A stretch of DNA of 64,000 nucleotides. It comes from Serpens sp964410065 (GTDB lineage: Bacteria > Pseudomonadota > Gammaproteobacteria > Pseudomonadales > Pseudomonadaceae). The notes under the pieces were generated by a model that saw only the letters and a program-made list of their open reading frames with translations, was not told the DNA's origin and ran no database searches. Shown one piece after another: positions 9,175 through 16,981 of this stretch. Position 1 is the first letter of the stretch, and every line of letters begins with the position of its first letter. The stretch spans positions 72,737 through 136,736 of the forward strand of contig CAYPFO010000001.1 in the NCBI GenBank assembly GCA_964410065.1. The letters are read 5' to 3'. Position numbers and translations under genes: made by a program.

Positions 9175-10104
9175 TCACAACGCATTCATTTCAGCAATAT
9201 CACGCACCACCTGATCTGCAGAGTGGTCGAACATCACCTGCTCCTGTGCATCCAGAGGCAACTCGATCACGCGCACAATCCCCTTCTCTGCCAGCACACA
9301 GGGGACACCCATGGCAATTCCTGTTCGCCCGTACTCGCCCTCGAGAATCGCGACCGCCGGCAAAATGCGGCTTCGCCCATGGGCGATAGCATCCACCATC
9401 TGTGCAATGGCCACGCCCGGCGCATCGCAGGCGCTCCCCACCTTCTTCAATCCCAGAATCTCGCCGCCACCCTGACGTGTGCGCTCCACAATCCGCTCAA
9501 TCTGCGGACCGGACAGGAAGTGAGACAGCGGCACCGAACCGACCGCACAGTATCGCATCAGCGGCACCATGCTATCGCCGTGCCCTCCCAGCACCAGCGC
9601 CGTGATATCCCGAGCAGAAAACCCTGTCTCCTCGGCAATGAAACACTTCATGCGCGCCGTATCCAGTACCCCCGCCTGACCGAACACCCTGTCGCGTCCT
9701 TTCCCACTAAGACACCAGGCCCGATAAGTCAGCACGTCGACCGGGTTCGACACCACCAACACCGTCGCCTCCGGAGCATGACGATTAATATCCCGCATGA
9801 TGGTATCGAGAATTGGCAGATTGATACTCAACACAGCCTGACGCGACTGACCAGGCTTGCGGGGCACACCCGCCGTAATGACCACCAGGTCAGAATCCTG
9901 CAACATTTCGGCGTTGGACCCGCCGTAAACCCGGGTATCAGAACCTGACTCGACTGCCGCCTGCCAGACGTCCAGCGCCTTGCCCTGTGCCAATTCACCC
10001 TGCACGTCAATCAACGTCAATTCACGACAAAACTCTTCCCGGGCGATGATCTGAGCCGCCGCCTCACCCACCAAACCGGCACCCACAATGGATAGCTTGT
10101 CCAC
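9175..10104 (-). CDS. mdh: NAD-dependent malate dehydrogenase (LDH-like type)
   Basis: A 309-residue lactate/malate dehydrogenase family enzyme that would interconvert malate and oxaloacetate with NAD(H). The N-terminal GAGLVG nucleotide-binding loop, the substrate loop GVPRKPGQSR (arginine at the position that is glutamine in lactate dehydrogenases) and the catalytic GGHGDSMVP motif are all visible, so malate is the likely substrate. The start is GTG 10104, six bases after a perfect AGGAGG. Many pseudomonads rely on the quinone-dependent enzyme Mqo; this soluble enzyme would add a second route. The gene is isolated, with no obvious operon. Confidence 0.88.
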   Translation of the reverse strand: MDKLSIVGAGLVGEAAAQIIAREEFCRELTLIDVQGELAQGKALDVWQAAVESGSDTRVYGGSNAEMLQDSDLVVITAGVPRKPGQSRQAVLSINLPILDTIMRDINRHAPEATVLVVSNPVDVLTYRAWCLSGKGRDRVFGQAGVLDTARMKCFIAEETGFSARDITALVLGGHGDSMVPLMRYCAVGSVPLSHFLSGPQIERIVERTRQGGGEILGLKKVGSACDAPGVAIAQMVDAIAHGRSRILPAVAILEGEYGRTGIAMGVPCVLAEKGIVRVIELPLDAQEQVMFDHSADQVVRDIAEMNAL

Positions 10105-10640
10105 CTCACACCTCCTGCGGCGCGCGCCACCAGCAACACGCCCACCTGTGCAGAGAAGTATTACCCCCCAACGCTAAAAGGCCACCCGAAGGTGGGCTTA
10201 ACGGAGGGGCGATGCTCAAGCACGGCAGGCTTTCTCGTTTCAGGTTGCGACCGACGACCAAGCCGAGACGGACCGCTTGTGGAACGCGGTTGTAGGAAAC
10301 GGTGGTCAGGAAAGCGCATGCGGTTGGTACAAAGCCATTTGGGGGACGTGGCAGGGCACGCCCTGCGTTTTGACGGCCGCGATTACCCATCCTGAACCAG
10401 CGTCGGCCAAGCGCGCATTTAAAGCGATGAGGGGCAGCGGGATGGCGAAGGGTTTGTGCATCTTCATGCGCTCTGCAGGCAGATGCCGGCATCAGGTCGA
10501 ATTCGTCCCGCATGGCGAATCGCACCATCTGCGCGCGGGCGCCGGTCAGACTTAACAGGCGGGCGGCACTGGCTACCAGTTCCCCGCGCTGGGCGACGTG
10601 GCTGCTGAGTTTGAGCGACACTTTGGCTTTTTGCGGGCAT
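10105..10640. other. Gene-free spacer between mdh and ppa
   Basis: About 540 bp without a convincing gene. The minus strand stays open for 648 bp (10106-10753), but that frame runs into the ppa coding sequence, begins inside it and encodes a low-complexity, Arg/Pro-rich product unlike any family I know. A short hairpin (CCACCCgaaGGTGGG) lies near 10184. I see no promoter or repeat that I can name. Confidence 0.45.
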
Positions 10641-10670
10641 AAAAAAGCCGGCTTGTGGCCGGCTTTTCTT
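10641..10670 (-). terminator. Rho-independent terminator after ppa
   Basis: On the minus strand AGCCGGC-cacaa-GCCGGCT is followed by TTTTTT. It lies 13 bp after the ppa stop codon. Confidence 0.92.
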
Positions 10671-10682
10671 CGGTGCTTTGGC

Positions 10683-11210
10683 TTACTTCTGATAAGCCGC
10701 AGCAGCCTTGATGATTTCGGCGCGGGCCGCTTCAGCGTCGCCCCAGCCTTCAACCTTGACCCACTTGCCCTTCTCGAGATCCTTGTAGTTCTCGAAGAAG
10801 TGCTTGATCTGCTCGATCAGCAGCGGCGGCAGGTCGGTGTATTCCTTCACGTCGTTGTACAGCTGGGTCAGCTTCTCGTGCGGAACGGCGATCAGCTTGG
10901 CGTCGCCGCCGGCTTCGTCGGTCATGTGCAGGACGCCGACCGGGCGGGCGCGGATCACCGAACCCGGAGCAACCGGGTAGGGGGTCACGACCAGTACGTC
11001 GAGGGGGTCGCCGTCGTCAGCCAGGGTGTGCGGGATGAACCCGTAGTTGGCCGGGTAGAACATCGGAGTGGCCATGAAGCGGTCAACGAACAGGCAATCG
11101 GTGTCGTGATCGATTTCGTATTTGATCGGCGCGTGGTTGGCCGGGATTTCGATGGCGACGTAGATGTCGTTCGGCAGGTCTTTGCCGGCCGGAAGTTTGC
11201 TGTAGCTCAT
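10683..11210 (-). CDS. ppa: Inorganic pyrophosphatase
   Basis: A 175-residue family I soluble pyrophosphatase that hydrolyses pyrophosphate to phosphate and so drives biosynthetic reactions. The signature DGDPLDVLVV (metal-binding aspartates) and the upstream KYEIDHDTDCLFVDRF segment are intact, and the length equals that of the E. coli enzyme. It is a single-gene unit with its own terminator. This is a highly conserved housekeeping gene and the call is secure. Confidence 0.97.
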   Translation of the reverse strand: MSYSKLPAGKDLPNDIYVAIEIPANHAPIKYEIDHDTDCLFVDRFMATPMFYPANYGFIPHTLADDGDPLDVLVVTPYPVAPGSVIRARPVGVLHMTDEAGGDAKLIAVPHEKLTQLYNDVKEYTDLPPLLIEQIKHFFENYKDLEKGKWVKVEGWGDAEAARAEIIKAAAAYQK

Positions 11211-11306
11211 GGGTGATGGCTCCGTGGGCGGCCGGTTTCTGGCCTGGGGGCGAAAAAAGTGGCGGGATTATAGGGACATTCCCGGCCATCGACCACCGCT
11301 ATGCGC

Positions 11307-12125
11307 TCAGCTGTCATTCGATTGTTGGTAGTCCGGGTGCCGGGCGTGCAGTTCTTTCAGGCGCGCCAGCGGATCCTGGCGGTAGAACAGCCCAAGCTGG
11401 CGATACACCGCCGGGAAGGCTTGATGCAGTAGATCCGGGGCGGTGAAGAAATATTCGCTGGTCACCGCGAAGAACTCCGCCGGGTTTTCAGCTGCGTAGG
11501 GATCAATCGGCGTTTCGGCGTGCGGGTTGGCATCCAGCGTCGCGTTGAGGCTGTCGTAGGCGCTTTGCATGGCCTGGGCCCAGTCCTGCAAACGCATGTC
11601 GCGGTGCAGGGGCGGCAGGCCGTTGGCGCCACCGTTGAGCATGTCGAGCTTGTGCGCCAGCTCGTGAATCACCAGGTTGTAGCCTTCCCAGCCCCCGCTT
11701 TGCTGCACGCCGGGCCAGGCGAGGATGACTGGGCCTTGCTGCCAGGCCTCGCCGCTACGGGCGTCTTCGTATTCATGCACGACGCCGCTGCTGTCGCGGT
11801 GTTTTTGCGGGCTGACAAAATCATCGGGATACAGCACCAGTTCGTGAAAGCCCTGGTACCAGTTCAGCTCGGGCAGCGCCAGCAGGGGCAGTTGGGCCTG
11901 GGCGGCGAGCCTCAGACGCGCAAAGGCGTCCAGTTCGACGCCCGGCAGGGCGGTGAGTCGCTTGGCATGCAGAAATAGGATGCAGCGTTCCCGCAGGCGC
12001 TCAAGTGCAGGCGTATCGAGACCGTCAAGCAGTGGCAGGCTGTTCACCACGGCCTGCCAGACGGCGAACTCGATCGGGTAGCGGGCGAGAACGCGGCGGC
12101 GGCGCCAGGTGCGAAAAGACCACAT
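11307..12125 (-). CDS. mtfA: MtfA-type zinc peptidase (M90 family)
   Basis: A 272-residue cytosolic protein of the M90 family. E. coli MtfA binds the repressor Mlc (DgsA) and has aminopeptidase activity. The zinc site HELAHKLDML (HEXXH) is intact, and a downstream glutamate in YAAENPAEFFA could complete it. GGAGG seven bases before ATG 12125 fixes the start; ten extra residues of open frame upstream are not needed. It sits between ppa and ampD on the opposite strand from ampD. Whether an Mlc partner exists here cannot be seen. Confidence 0.88.
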   Translation of the reverse strand: MWSFRTWRRRRVLARYPIEFAVWQAVVNSLPLLDGLDTPALERLRERCILFLHAKRLTALPGVELDAFARLRLAAQAQLPLLALPELNWYQGFHELVLYPDDFVSPQKHRDSSGVVHEYEDARSGEAWQQGPVILAWPGVQQSGGWEGYNLVIHELAHKLDMLNGGANGLPPLHRDMRLQDWAQAMQSAYDSLNATLDANPHAETPIDPYAAENPAEFFAVTSEYFFTAPDLLHQAFPAVYRQLGLFYRQDPLARLKELHARHPDYQQSNDS

Positions 12126-12267
12126 GACAAGGCCTCCAGTAGGGGCGCTCACCATAATCGCCTGCGCAGGGGCTGGGCAAGCGGCTCACAACAGGGCGCT
12201 TTTCGAAAATAAGCCGGACGGGAATGAAGAGACATCAGAGCGGAGAGCCAAGCCCCGCATGCCGGGT

Positions 12268-12356
12268 CTGGCGATGGGCAGGGCTTGCTCCCACAAACCG
12301 GGTCAACCGGTGGCAAGAACGACCCCGCTTCGTGGGCAAGGACGTGCTCCCGCCCT
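12268..12356. repeat. Pair of REP-like sequences between mtfA and ampD
   Basis: Two blocks, around 12275-12293 (GGGCAGGGCTTGCTCCCAC) and around 12333-12356 (GGGCAAGGACGTGCTCCCG), read alike and in the same orientation. Both match the style of Pseudomonas extragenic palindromes. The remainder of the 532-bp spacer 12126-12657 must hold the divergent mtfA and ampD promoters, which I cannot place with confidence. Confidence 0.4.
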
Positions 12357-12657
12357 GAAACCGTGAGATCGCCGGGGCGGGAGCGGGCGCAAGATTATCA
12401 GGTAGAACTGGCCGGTCAATTTGCATTATCGAACGAGCGTTTGATAACGGGCCGCTCTAGCGTGCATTGATCGTCCCGTTCCAAGCTGAGACGCAGCGCA
12501 CACTACCGATGGCGGCCTGGTCCGCGCCGGGGTATTTGGTTGGATTACAGGCCGTTCATGGTCGGTATCGCATGGCTCGCAGTGCCCGGAACCTTGCCGT
12601 GCCTCTTGGCCTGCGCCGCGCCGCCGCATTAGAGTGATGCCGTGCACAGGAGTTTTT

Positions 12658-13221
12658 ATGCAGCTTGATCTTGCTACCGGTTGGTTTACCGACCTGCGCC
12701 ATTGTCCGTCACCCAACTTCAATGCCCGCCCGGCAGGGGAGATCTCCCTGTTGGTGATCCACAACATCAGCCTGCCGCCTGGCCAGTTCGGTACCGGCAA
12801 GGTGCAGCAGTTCTTTCAGAACTGTCTGGCCGGCGATGAACACCCCTATTTTACGGATATCTGCCAGTTGCAGGTGTCGGCGCATTTTCTGATCGAACGT
12901 GACGGCGTGATCACGCAGTTTGTCTCCTGTCTGGAGCGAGCCTGGCACGCGGGTGTTTCCAGCTTTGCGGGTCGGGAGAATTGCAACGACTTCTCCCTGG
13001 GCATTGAGCTGGAAGGCACTGACGAGCAACCCTACAGCGATGCGCAGTACGAGGCGTTGACGGCGCTGGTGGCCTGCTTGCGTGCGGCCTGGCCGGCGAT
13101 CACCCCGCAACGTGTCTGCGGCCATAGCGACATTGCACCGGGGCGCAAGACCGATCCCGGACCCGCCTTCGATTGGCAGCGCTTGCGCGCGTCTGTGGCT
13201 ATGCAAGGAGCCTCCTCATGA
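12658..13221 (+). CDS. ampD: 1,6-anhydro-N-acetylmuramyl-L-alanine amidase AmpD
   Basis: A 187-residue cytosolic zinc amidase of the N-acetylmuramoyl-L-alanine amidase type 2 family. It removes the peptide from anhydro-muropeptides during wall recycling and so keeps AmpR-dependent beta-lactamase expression low. Expected residues are visible: His35 (VIHNIS), Glu117 (GIELEG), His156, Lys164 and Asp166 in CGHSDIAPGRKTDPG. AGGAG five bases before ATG 12658 supports this start over the upstream GTG/ATG pair at 12634. The stop codon overlaps the ampE start by four bases. No ampR or ampC is in the window. Confidence 0.95.
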   Translation: MQLDLATGWFTDLRHCPSPNFNARPAGEISLLVIHNISLPPGQFGTGKVQQFFQNCLAGDEHPYFTDICQLQVSAHFLIERDGVITQFVSCLERAWHAGVSSFAGRENCNDFSLGIELEGTDEQPYSDAQYEALTALVACLRAAWPAITPQRVCGHSDIAPGRKTDPGPAFDWQRLRASVAMQGASS

Positions 13222-14054
13222 GCTTTTTGGTGTTGCTGTTAGTGATCTGGCTGGAAAAGTTTTCCGCCTGGCGCCAACGTATTCAGCGAGATGGACCCTG
13301 GTTGCGCCAATTGGCCAGGGCAGAGGGCAATCCCCGCGCGGCAGCCATGCCCTGGCTGACCCTGGCTCTGTTGATAGGCGTGCCCTTGCTGCTCCTGGGT
13401 GTGTTGCTGTGGCTGGTGCAGCCCTTGGCTTATGGCTGGCTGGCCCTGCCGGTGCATGTGCTGGTGTTGCTTTACAGCCTGGGGCGCGGCGATCTGCAGA
13501 CGGCGCTCGGGCCATTTCGCGATGCCTGGCGGCGAGAGGATGGTGAAGCGGCCTTGCTGGTCGCCGAGCGCGACATGGGCGTCGAGGCGGAAGATTTACA
13601 GGCCCTGATGCCCCGCGTGCAGGACTACGTGGGCTGGCAGGCGCATCAAGGATTCTTCGCAGTGATTTTCTGGTATGCCCTGCTAGGGCCCCTGGCGGCC
13701 TTGGGCTATCGCCTGGTGGCGCTGGCCTCCGAGCGGGCGCAGAACCCGGCCTTGCATGAACACGCCCAGCAGGTGCGACATGCCCTCGACTGGCTGCCGG
13801 CACGAGCACTGGCGGCAAGCCTCGGGCTGGTCGGCAACTTTGTCGCACTCAACCGCGTCTTGCTGCCTGAGCTGCTGAACTGGGCGCTGCCGATTCCACG
13901 CTTGGTGGGCGACGCCTTCCGCGCGGCGGGGGAATGTCAGGCGCCGCAACTGGGCGAGGCGGGCATCACCTGCCTAGACAATCTCTGGCAATTGCTGGTG
14001 CGGGCAGGCTTGTTCTGGTACGCGGTATTTGCCTTGTGGACGCTGTTAGTTTGA
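13218..14054 (+). CDS. ampE: Regulatory signalling membrane protein AmpE
   Basis: A 278-residue inner-membrane protein co-translated with ampD through an ATGA overlap. Hydrophobic segments are visible near residues 1-12, 45-75, 135-160 and at the C-terminus (LFWYAVFALWTLLV). AmpE is the usual partner of AmpD in gammaproteobacteria and has been proposed to sense or transport in the muropeptide recycling response, but its biochemical role is not settled. The family segment WQAHQGFFAVIFWYALLGPLAALGYRL is well preserved. Confidence 0.92.
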   Translation: MSFLVLLLVIWLEKFSAWRQRIQRDGPWLRQLARAEGNPRAAAMPWLTLALLIGVPLLLLGVLLWLVQPLAYGWLALPVHVLVLLYSLGRGDLQTALGPFRDAWRREDGEAALLVAERDMGVEAEDLQALMPRVQDYVGWQAHQGFFAVIFWYALLGPLAALGYRLVALASERAQNPALHEHAQQVRHALDWLPARALAASLGLVGNFVALNRVLLPELLNWALPIPRLVGDAFRAAGECQAPQLGEAGITCLDNLWQLLVRAGLFWYAVFALWTLLV

Positions 14055-14250
14055 GCCGCACGGCAATTGCGCGCGTGGCTTGAGCGCCTCGTCGCAAAGG
14101 TTAGGAGTGTTTACGTTTAGTTACCCACGGTGGCGCCGATATCGTTTATAGATAAGGCCAGTTGCCACTGCGCTTGACAGCGAGGGTGAGGCTGTTGAGT
14201 TGCAAGGTACGGTGACCGATAAAAAGGAATAATAATAAAAGAGGTGCGTA

Positions 14251-16275
14251 ATGAAGACGCTGCTGTCCCCTGCCATGGCACTGATGAACCGGCTGAGCTT
14301 TGCCAAGAAATTCGGCCTGATCAGCGTGGTGTTCTTCCTGCCCATTCTGGTTACCAGCTTCTACCTGTTACGCGATGCCTACGAGCAGTTCGTGCGCACC
14401 GAGGTGGCGCGCACAAGCCTTTCCTTGCTCGGCGACAGCCTGGCCGTACGACGCGATCTAAGTGATTTCAAGGATCTGCTGGCGATCCGCGCTAGCGCTC
14501 CGCAGACCGACGGCCATGCTCTGGAGACGCGCATTGCCAAATTGCAGAATGGCTTGCCCACTCGGTTGCAGGGATTGGCGGCGCCACTGCTTGATGACCG
14601 TCAGCGCGAAGCCATTGAACTGGGACGCAATGAATTATTGCGCAGCTTGCAGAACATTCTGGCGGAAACCTCACACGCCAACCAGGTAGCCTTGGTCGAA
14701 CGTCTGCATGGCGAGGTTCAGGTATTCGTCAGTCTGATCGCTGCCGAGAGTGGTCTGAATCAAGACCCCGAACGTGACGTCCGTCAGCAGATCGAATTAC
14801 TTACCCGTGCCACGCCGCAGGTGCTCGACCTGATCAGCCAGGTACGGGCCATCGGATCGGGCGCCCTTGGTCAGGGTGCATTGACCTCGGCAGACAGCAA
14901 CCGCCTGGACGACTTGCTGGCGGGTATGGACCAACTGCGGGGTGAATACACACTGAGTCTGGATGCCGTGCTGCGGGGTGGCCTGGCGGCGGCGCGCCTC
15001 GCCGAGCCGGCGCGGCGCAGCCAGAGCAGCCTGGCACAAGTCAGTGAATTGCTCGATGAACAACTCATACTGGTCGACACCCTGGACGCGCCCTGGCTGC
15101 AGTTCCACGATCAGGTCAGCCAGGTGCTGGCACTCACCCATGGGCTCGAAGACGGCACCCTCGCGGTGCTGGAAGATGAGCTGGGTGAGCGCCGCGAGGC
15201 TCAACGCAAGCAGATGATCATGCTGGTGGCCGCCATGCTGGCGGTGGTACTGCTGATCGCATACCTGTATGCCGCCTTCTTTGTCTCGATCCACACCACC
15301 TTAAAAGCCCTTGGCCGGACCATGGAGCAGGTGGCAGCCGGCGACCTGACCGTTGAATGCCGTGTCGACAGTCGCGATGAGCTGGCCGAGCTGGGCCAGG
15401 TCTTCAGCGCTAGCGTGGCGCAGATCCGCGTGCTGATCGAGCGCGTCGGGCAAACAGTGGGTGAGGTGGATAACCAGGCGCGGCGCGTAGAGGCGATTTC
15501 CGCACAGAGCCATCAGGCGGTCACCGAACAGCGCAGCCGTATCGAACAAGTGGCGACGGCAATGAACGAGATGTCCGCCACCGCCCAGGAAGTCGCGCGC
15601 AGCGCCGCTGCGGCGGCAGCCAGCGCACAGGGTGCGAACCAGGAAACCGAGGGCGGACGCACGCTGGTCGGCACTCAGGTTTCCGGCATCCAGGGCTTGG
15701 CCGGCGACCTTGAACGTTCGGTGGAGGTCATCAATCGGCTGGCGGGTGACAGTCAGGCCATCGGCCAGGTGCTGGACGTGATCAAGACTGTCGCCGAGCA
15801 GACCAATCTTCTGGCACTCAACGCCGCCATCGAGGCCGCACGGGCCGGCGAGCAAGGGCGCGGTTTTGCCGTGGTGGCCGAGGAGGTGCGCAATCTGGCC
15901 CAGCGTACCCAGCAGTCCACGGCGGAAATCGAACAGATGATCGCCCGCTTGCACCAAGGCGTGGGCGCGGCGGTAGAGGTCATGCACTCCAGCCATCAGC
16001 AGGCCGATACCACGGTCAGCCATGCCGGGGCGGTCCAACAGGCGCTGGACAATATCCTCGCCGCGGTGGGCAACATCGTCGACCAGAACCAGCAGATCGC
16101 CACGGCGGTGGAGCAGCAGACCGTGGTCGCCCATGACATCGATCAGAACATTGTGCAGATCAGCCAGGCCGGCGAACTCACCTCAGCGGGTGCCAGTGAA
16201 ACCGCCGAGGCCAGCCGCGAGTTGTCCGACTCGGTGGCCCGCTTGCAGCAATTGATCGGCGCATTCCGCGTGTAG
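14251..16275 (+). CDS. Methyl-accepting chemotaxis protein (HAMP plus signalling domain)
   Basis: A 674-residue chemoreceptor. A first membrane helix (about 22-42) is followed by a long, mostly helical periplasmic region of about 280 residues, a second helix (MIMLVAAMLAVVLLIAYLYAAFFV, near 325-348), a HAMP domain and the cytoplasmic hairpin with the conserved tip TVAEQTNLLALNAAIEAARAGEQGRGFAVVAEEVRNLAQRTQ. The ligand-binding region does not resemble a family I can name. The gene lies between ampE and the amide-sensing two-component genes and converges on the latter with a 31-bp gap. A link to amide taxis is possible from position but not shown. GAGGTG precedes ATG 14251. Confidence 0.92.
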   Translation: MKTLLSPAMALMNRLSFAKKFGLISVVFFLPILVTSFYLLRDAYEQFVRTEVARTSLSLLGDSLAVRRDLSDFKDLLAIRASAPQTDGHALETRIAKLQNGLPTRLQGLAAPLLDDRQREAIELGRNELLRSLQNILAETSHANQVALVERLHGEVQVFVSLIAAESGLNQDPERDVRQQIELLTRATPQVLDLISQVRAIGSGALGQGALTSADSNRLDDLLAGMDQLRGEYTLSLDAVLRGGLAAARLAEPARRSQSSLAQVSELLDEQLILVDTLDAPWLQFHDQVSQVLALTHGLEDGTLAVLEDELGERREAQRKQMIMLVAAMLAVVLLIAYLYAAFFVSIHTTLKALGRTMEQVAAGDLTVECRVDSRDELAELGQVFSASVAQIRVLIERVGQTVGEVDNQARRVEAISAQSHQAVTEQRSRIEQVATAMNEMSATAQEVARSAAAAAASAQGANQETEGGRTLVGTQVSGIQGLAGDLERSVEVINRLAGDSQAIGQVLDVIKTVAEQTNLLALNAAIEAARAGEQGRGFAVVAEEVRNLAQRTQQSTAEIEQMIARLHQGVGAAVEVMHSSHQQADTTVSHAGAVQQALDNILAAVGNIVDQNQQIATAVEQQTVVAHDIDQNIVQISQAGELTSAGASETAEASRELSDSVARLQQLIGAFRV

Positions 16276-16306
16276 GCCGCTGTGCTTCAAGCGGTGGCTG
16301 GCGCCA

Positions 16307-16981
16307 TTAGAGGTCGGCGATGGCCGCAATCGCCAACGCGGTTGCGGCTGTACGGGTTTCCACGCCGAGCTTCACGTACACGTGCTCCAGGTGTTTGTTC
16401 ACTGTGCGCGGGCTGAGGTCAAGGATGTCGCCGATGTCGCGGTTGGTTTTCCCGCAGGCGACCCAGTACAACACTTCCATTTCCCGGCTAGTGAGCTGGA
16501 AGCGCTGCGCCAGCGCCTGCTGCGCGCGGTCGTCACTCAGCGCCAGGCGCGCGGTACGCCGCTGGCTGCGCGCCTCCTGCAAGATTCGTGAGGTGTGCAG
16601 GTGCGCCGCGACCCGCGCCAGCACCTCGTCGGGCTTGATCGGCTTGGTGACGTAGTCGCTGCCGCCAGCGGCGAAGCCTTCCAGCACATGTTCGCTTTCG
16701 CACAGCGCGGTCATGAACAGCACCGGAATGTCCGCCATGTCCGGTTGGCCCTTGATGTGTCGGCAGGTGGTGAAGCCATCCATGCCGGGCATCATGGCAT
16801 CCAGCAACACCACATCCGGGCGCAGGCGCTGCATGCGCTCCAGTGCGCTGTGGCCGTCCAGCGCAACCAGCACCATGTAACCGGCGACGTCCAGCGCGTC
16901 GGACAGCAGGGCGAGATTTTCCGGCGTGTCGTCGACGATCAGCACGACTCCCTGGTGGGCGGCGCGGGTGGCGTTAGTCAT
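16307..16981 (-). CDS. Response regulator with LuxR-type DNA-binding domain, amide locus
   Basis: A 224-residue response regulator: receiver domain at about 11-130 with the phosphorylation site Asp61 in LLDAMMPGMDG, then a LuxR/NarL helix-turn-helix (LTSREMEVLYWVACGKTNRDIGDILDLSPRTVNKHLEHVYVKLGV) at about 160-215. Its start overlaps the end of the transporter-kinase gene by eight bases, so the two are co-translated and almost certainly form one signalling pathway. The divergent genes encode an amide/urea transporter and amidases; I infer that this protein activates them, probably through the palindromes at 20536 and 25710. I take ATG 16981 as start; frame to 17014 is inside the kinase gene. 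Confidence 0.9.
   Translation of the reverse strand: MTNATRAAHQGVVLIVDDTPENLALLSDALDVAGYMVLVALDGHSALERMQRLRPDVVLLDAMMPGMDGFTTCRHIKGQPDMADIPVLFMTALCESEHVLEGFAAGGSDYVTKPIKPDEVLARVAAHLHTSRILQEARSQRRTARLALSDDRAQQALAQRFQLTSREMEVLYWVACGKTNRDIGDILDLSPRTVNKHLEHVYVKLGVETRTAATALAIAAIADL

Noticed and set aside
10106..10753. Long minus-strand open frame between mdh and ppa
   Set aside because: It begins inside the ppa coding sequence, has low-complexity Arg/Pro/Ala composition, no ribosome site and no recognisable domain; likely a by-product of high GC.
14251..16275. Chemoreceptor as part of the amide island
   Set aside because: It is adjacent, but it is convergent with the regulator gene, lacks the shared palindrome upstream and has an unassigned ligand domain; the link remains only positional.
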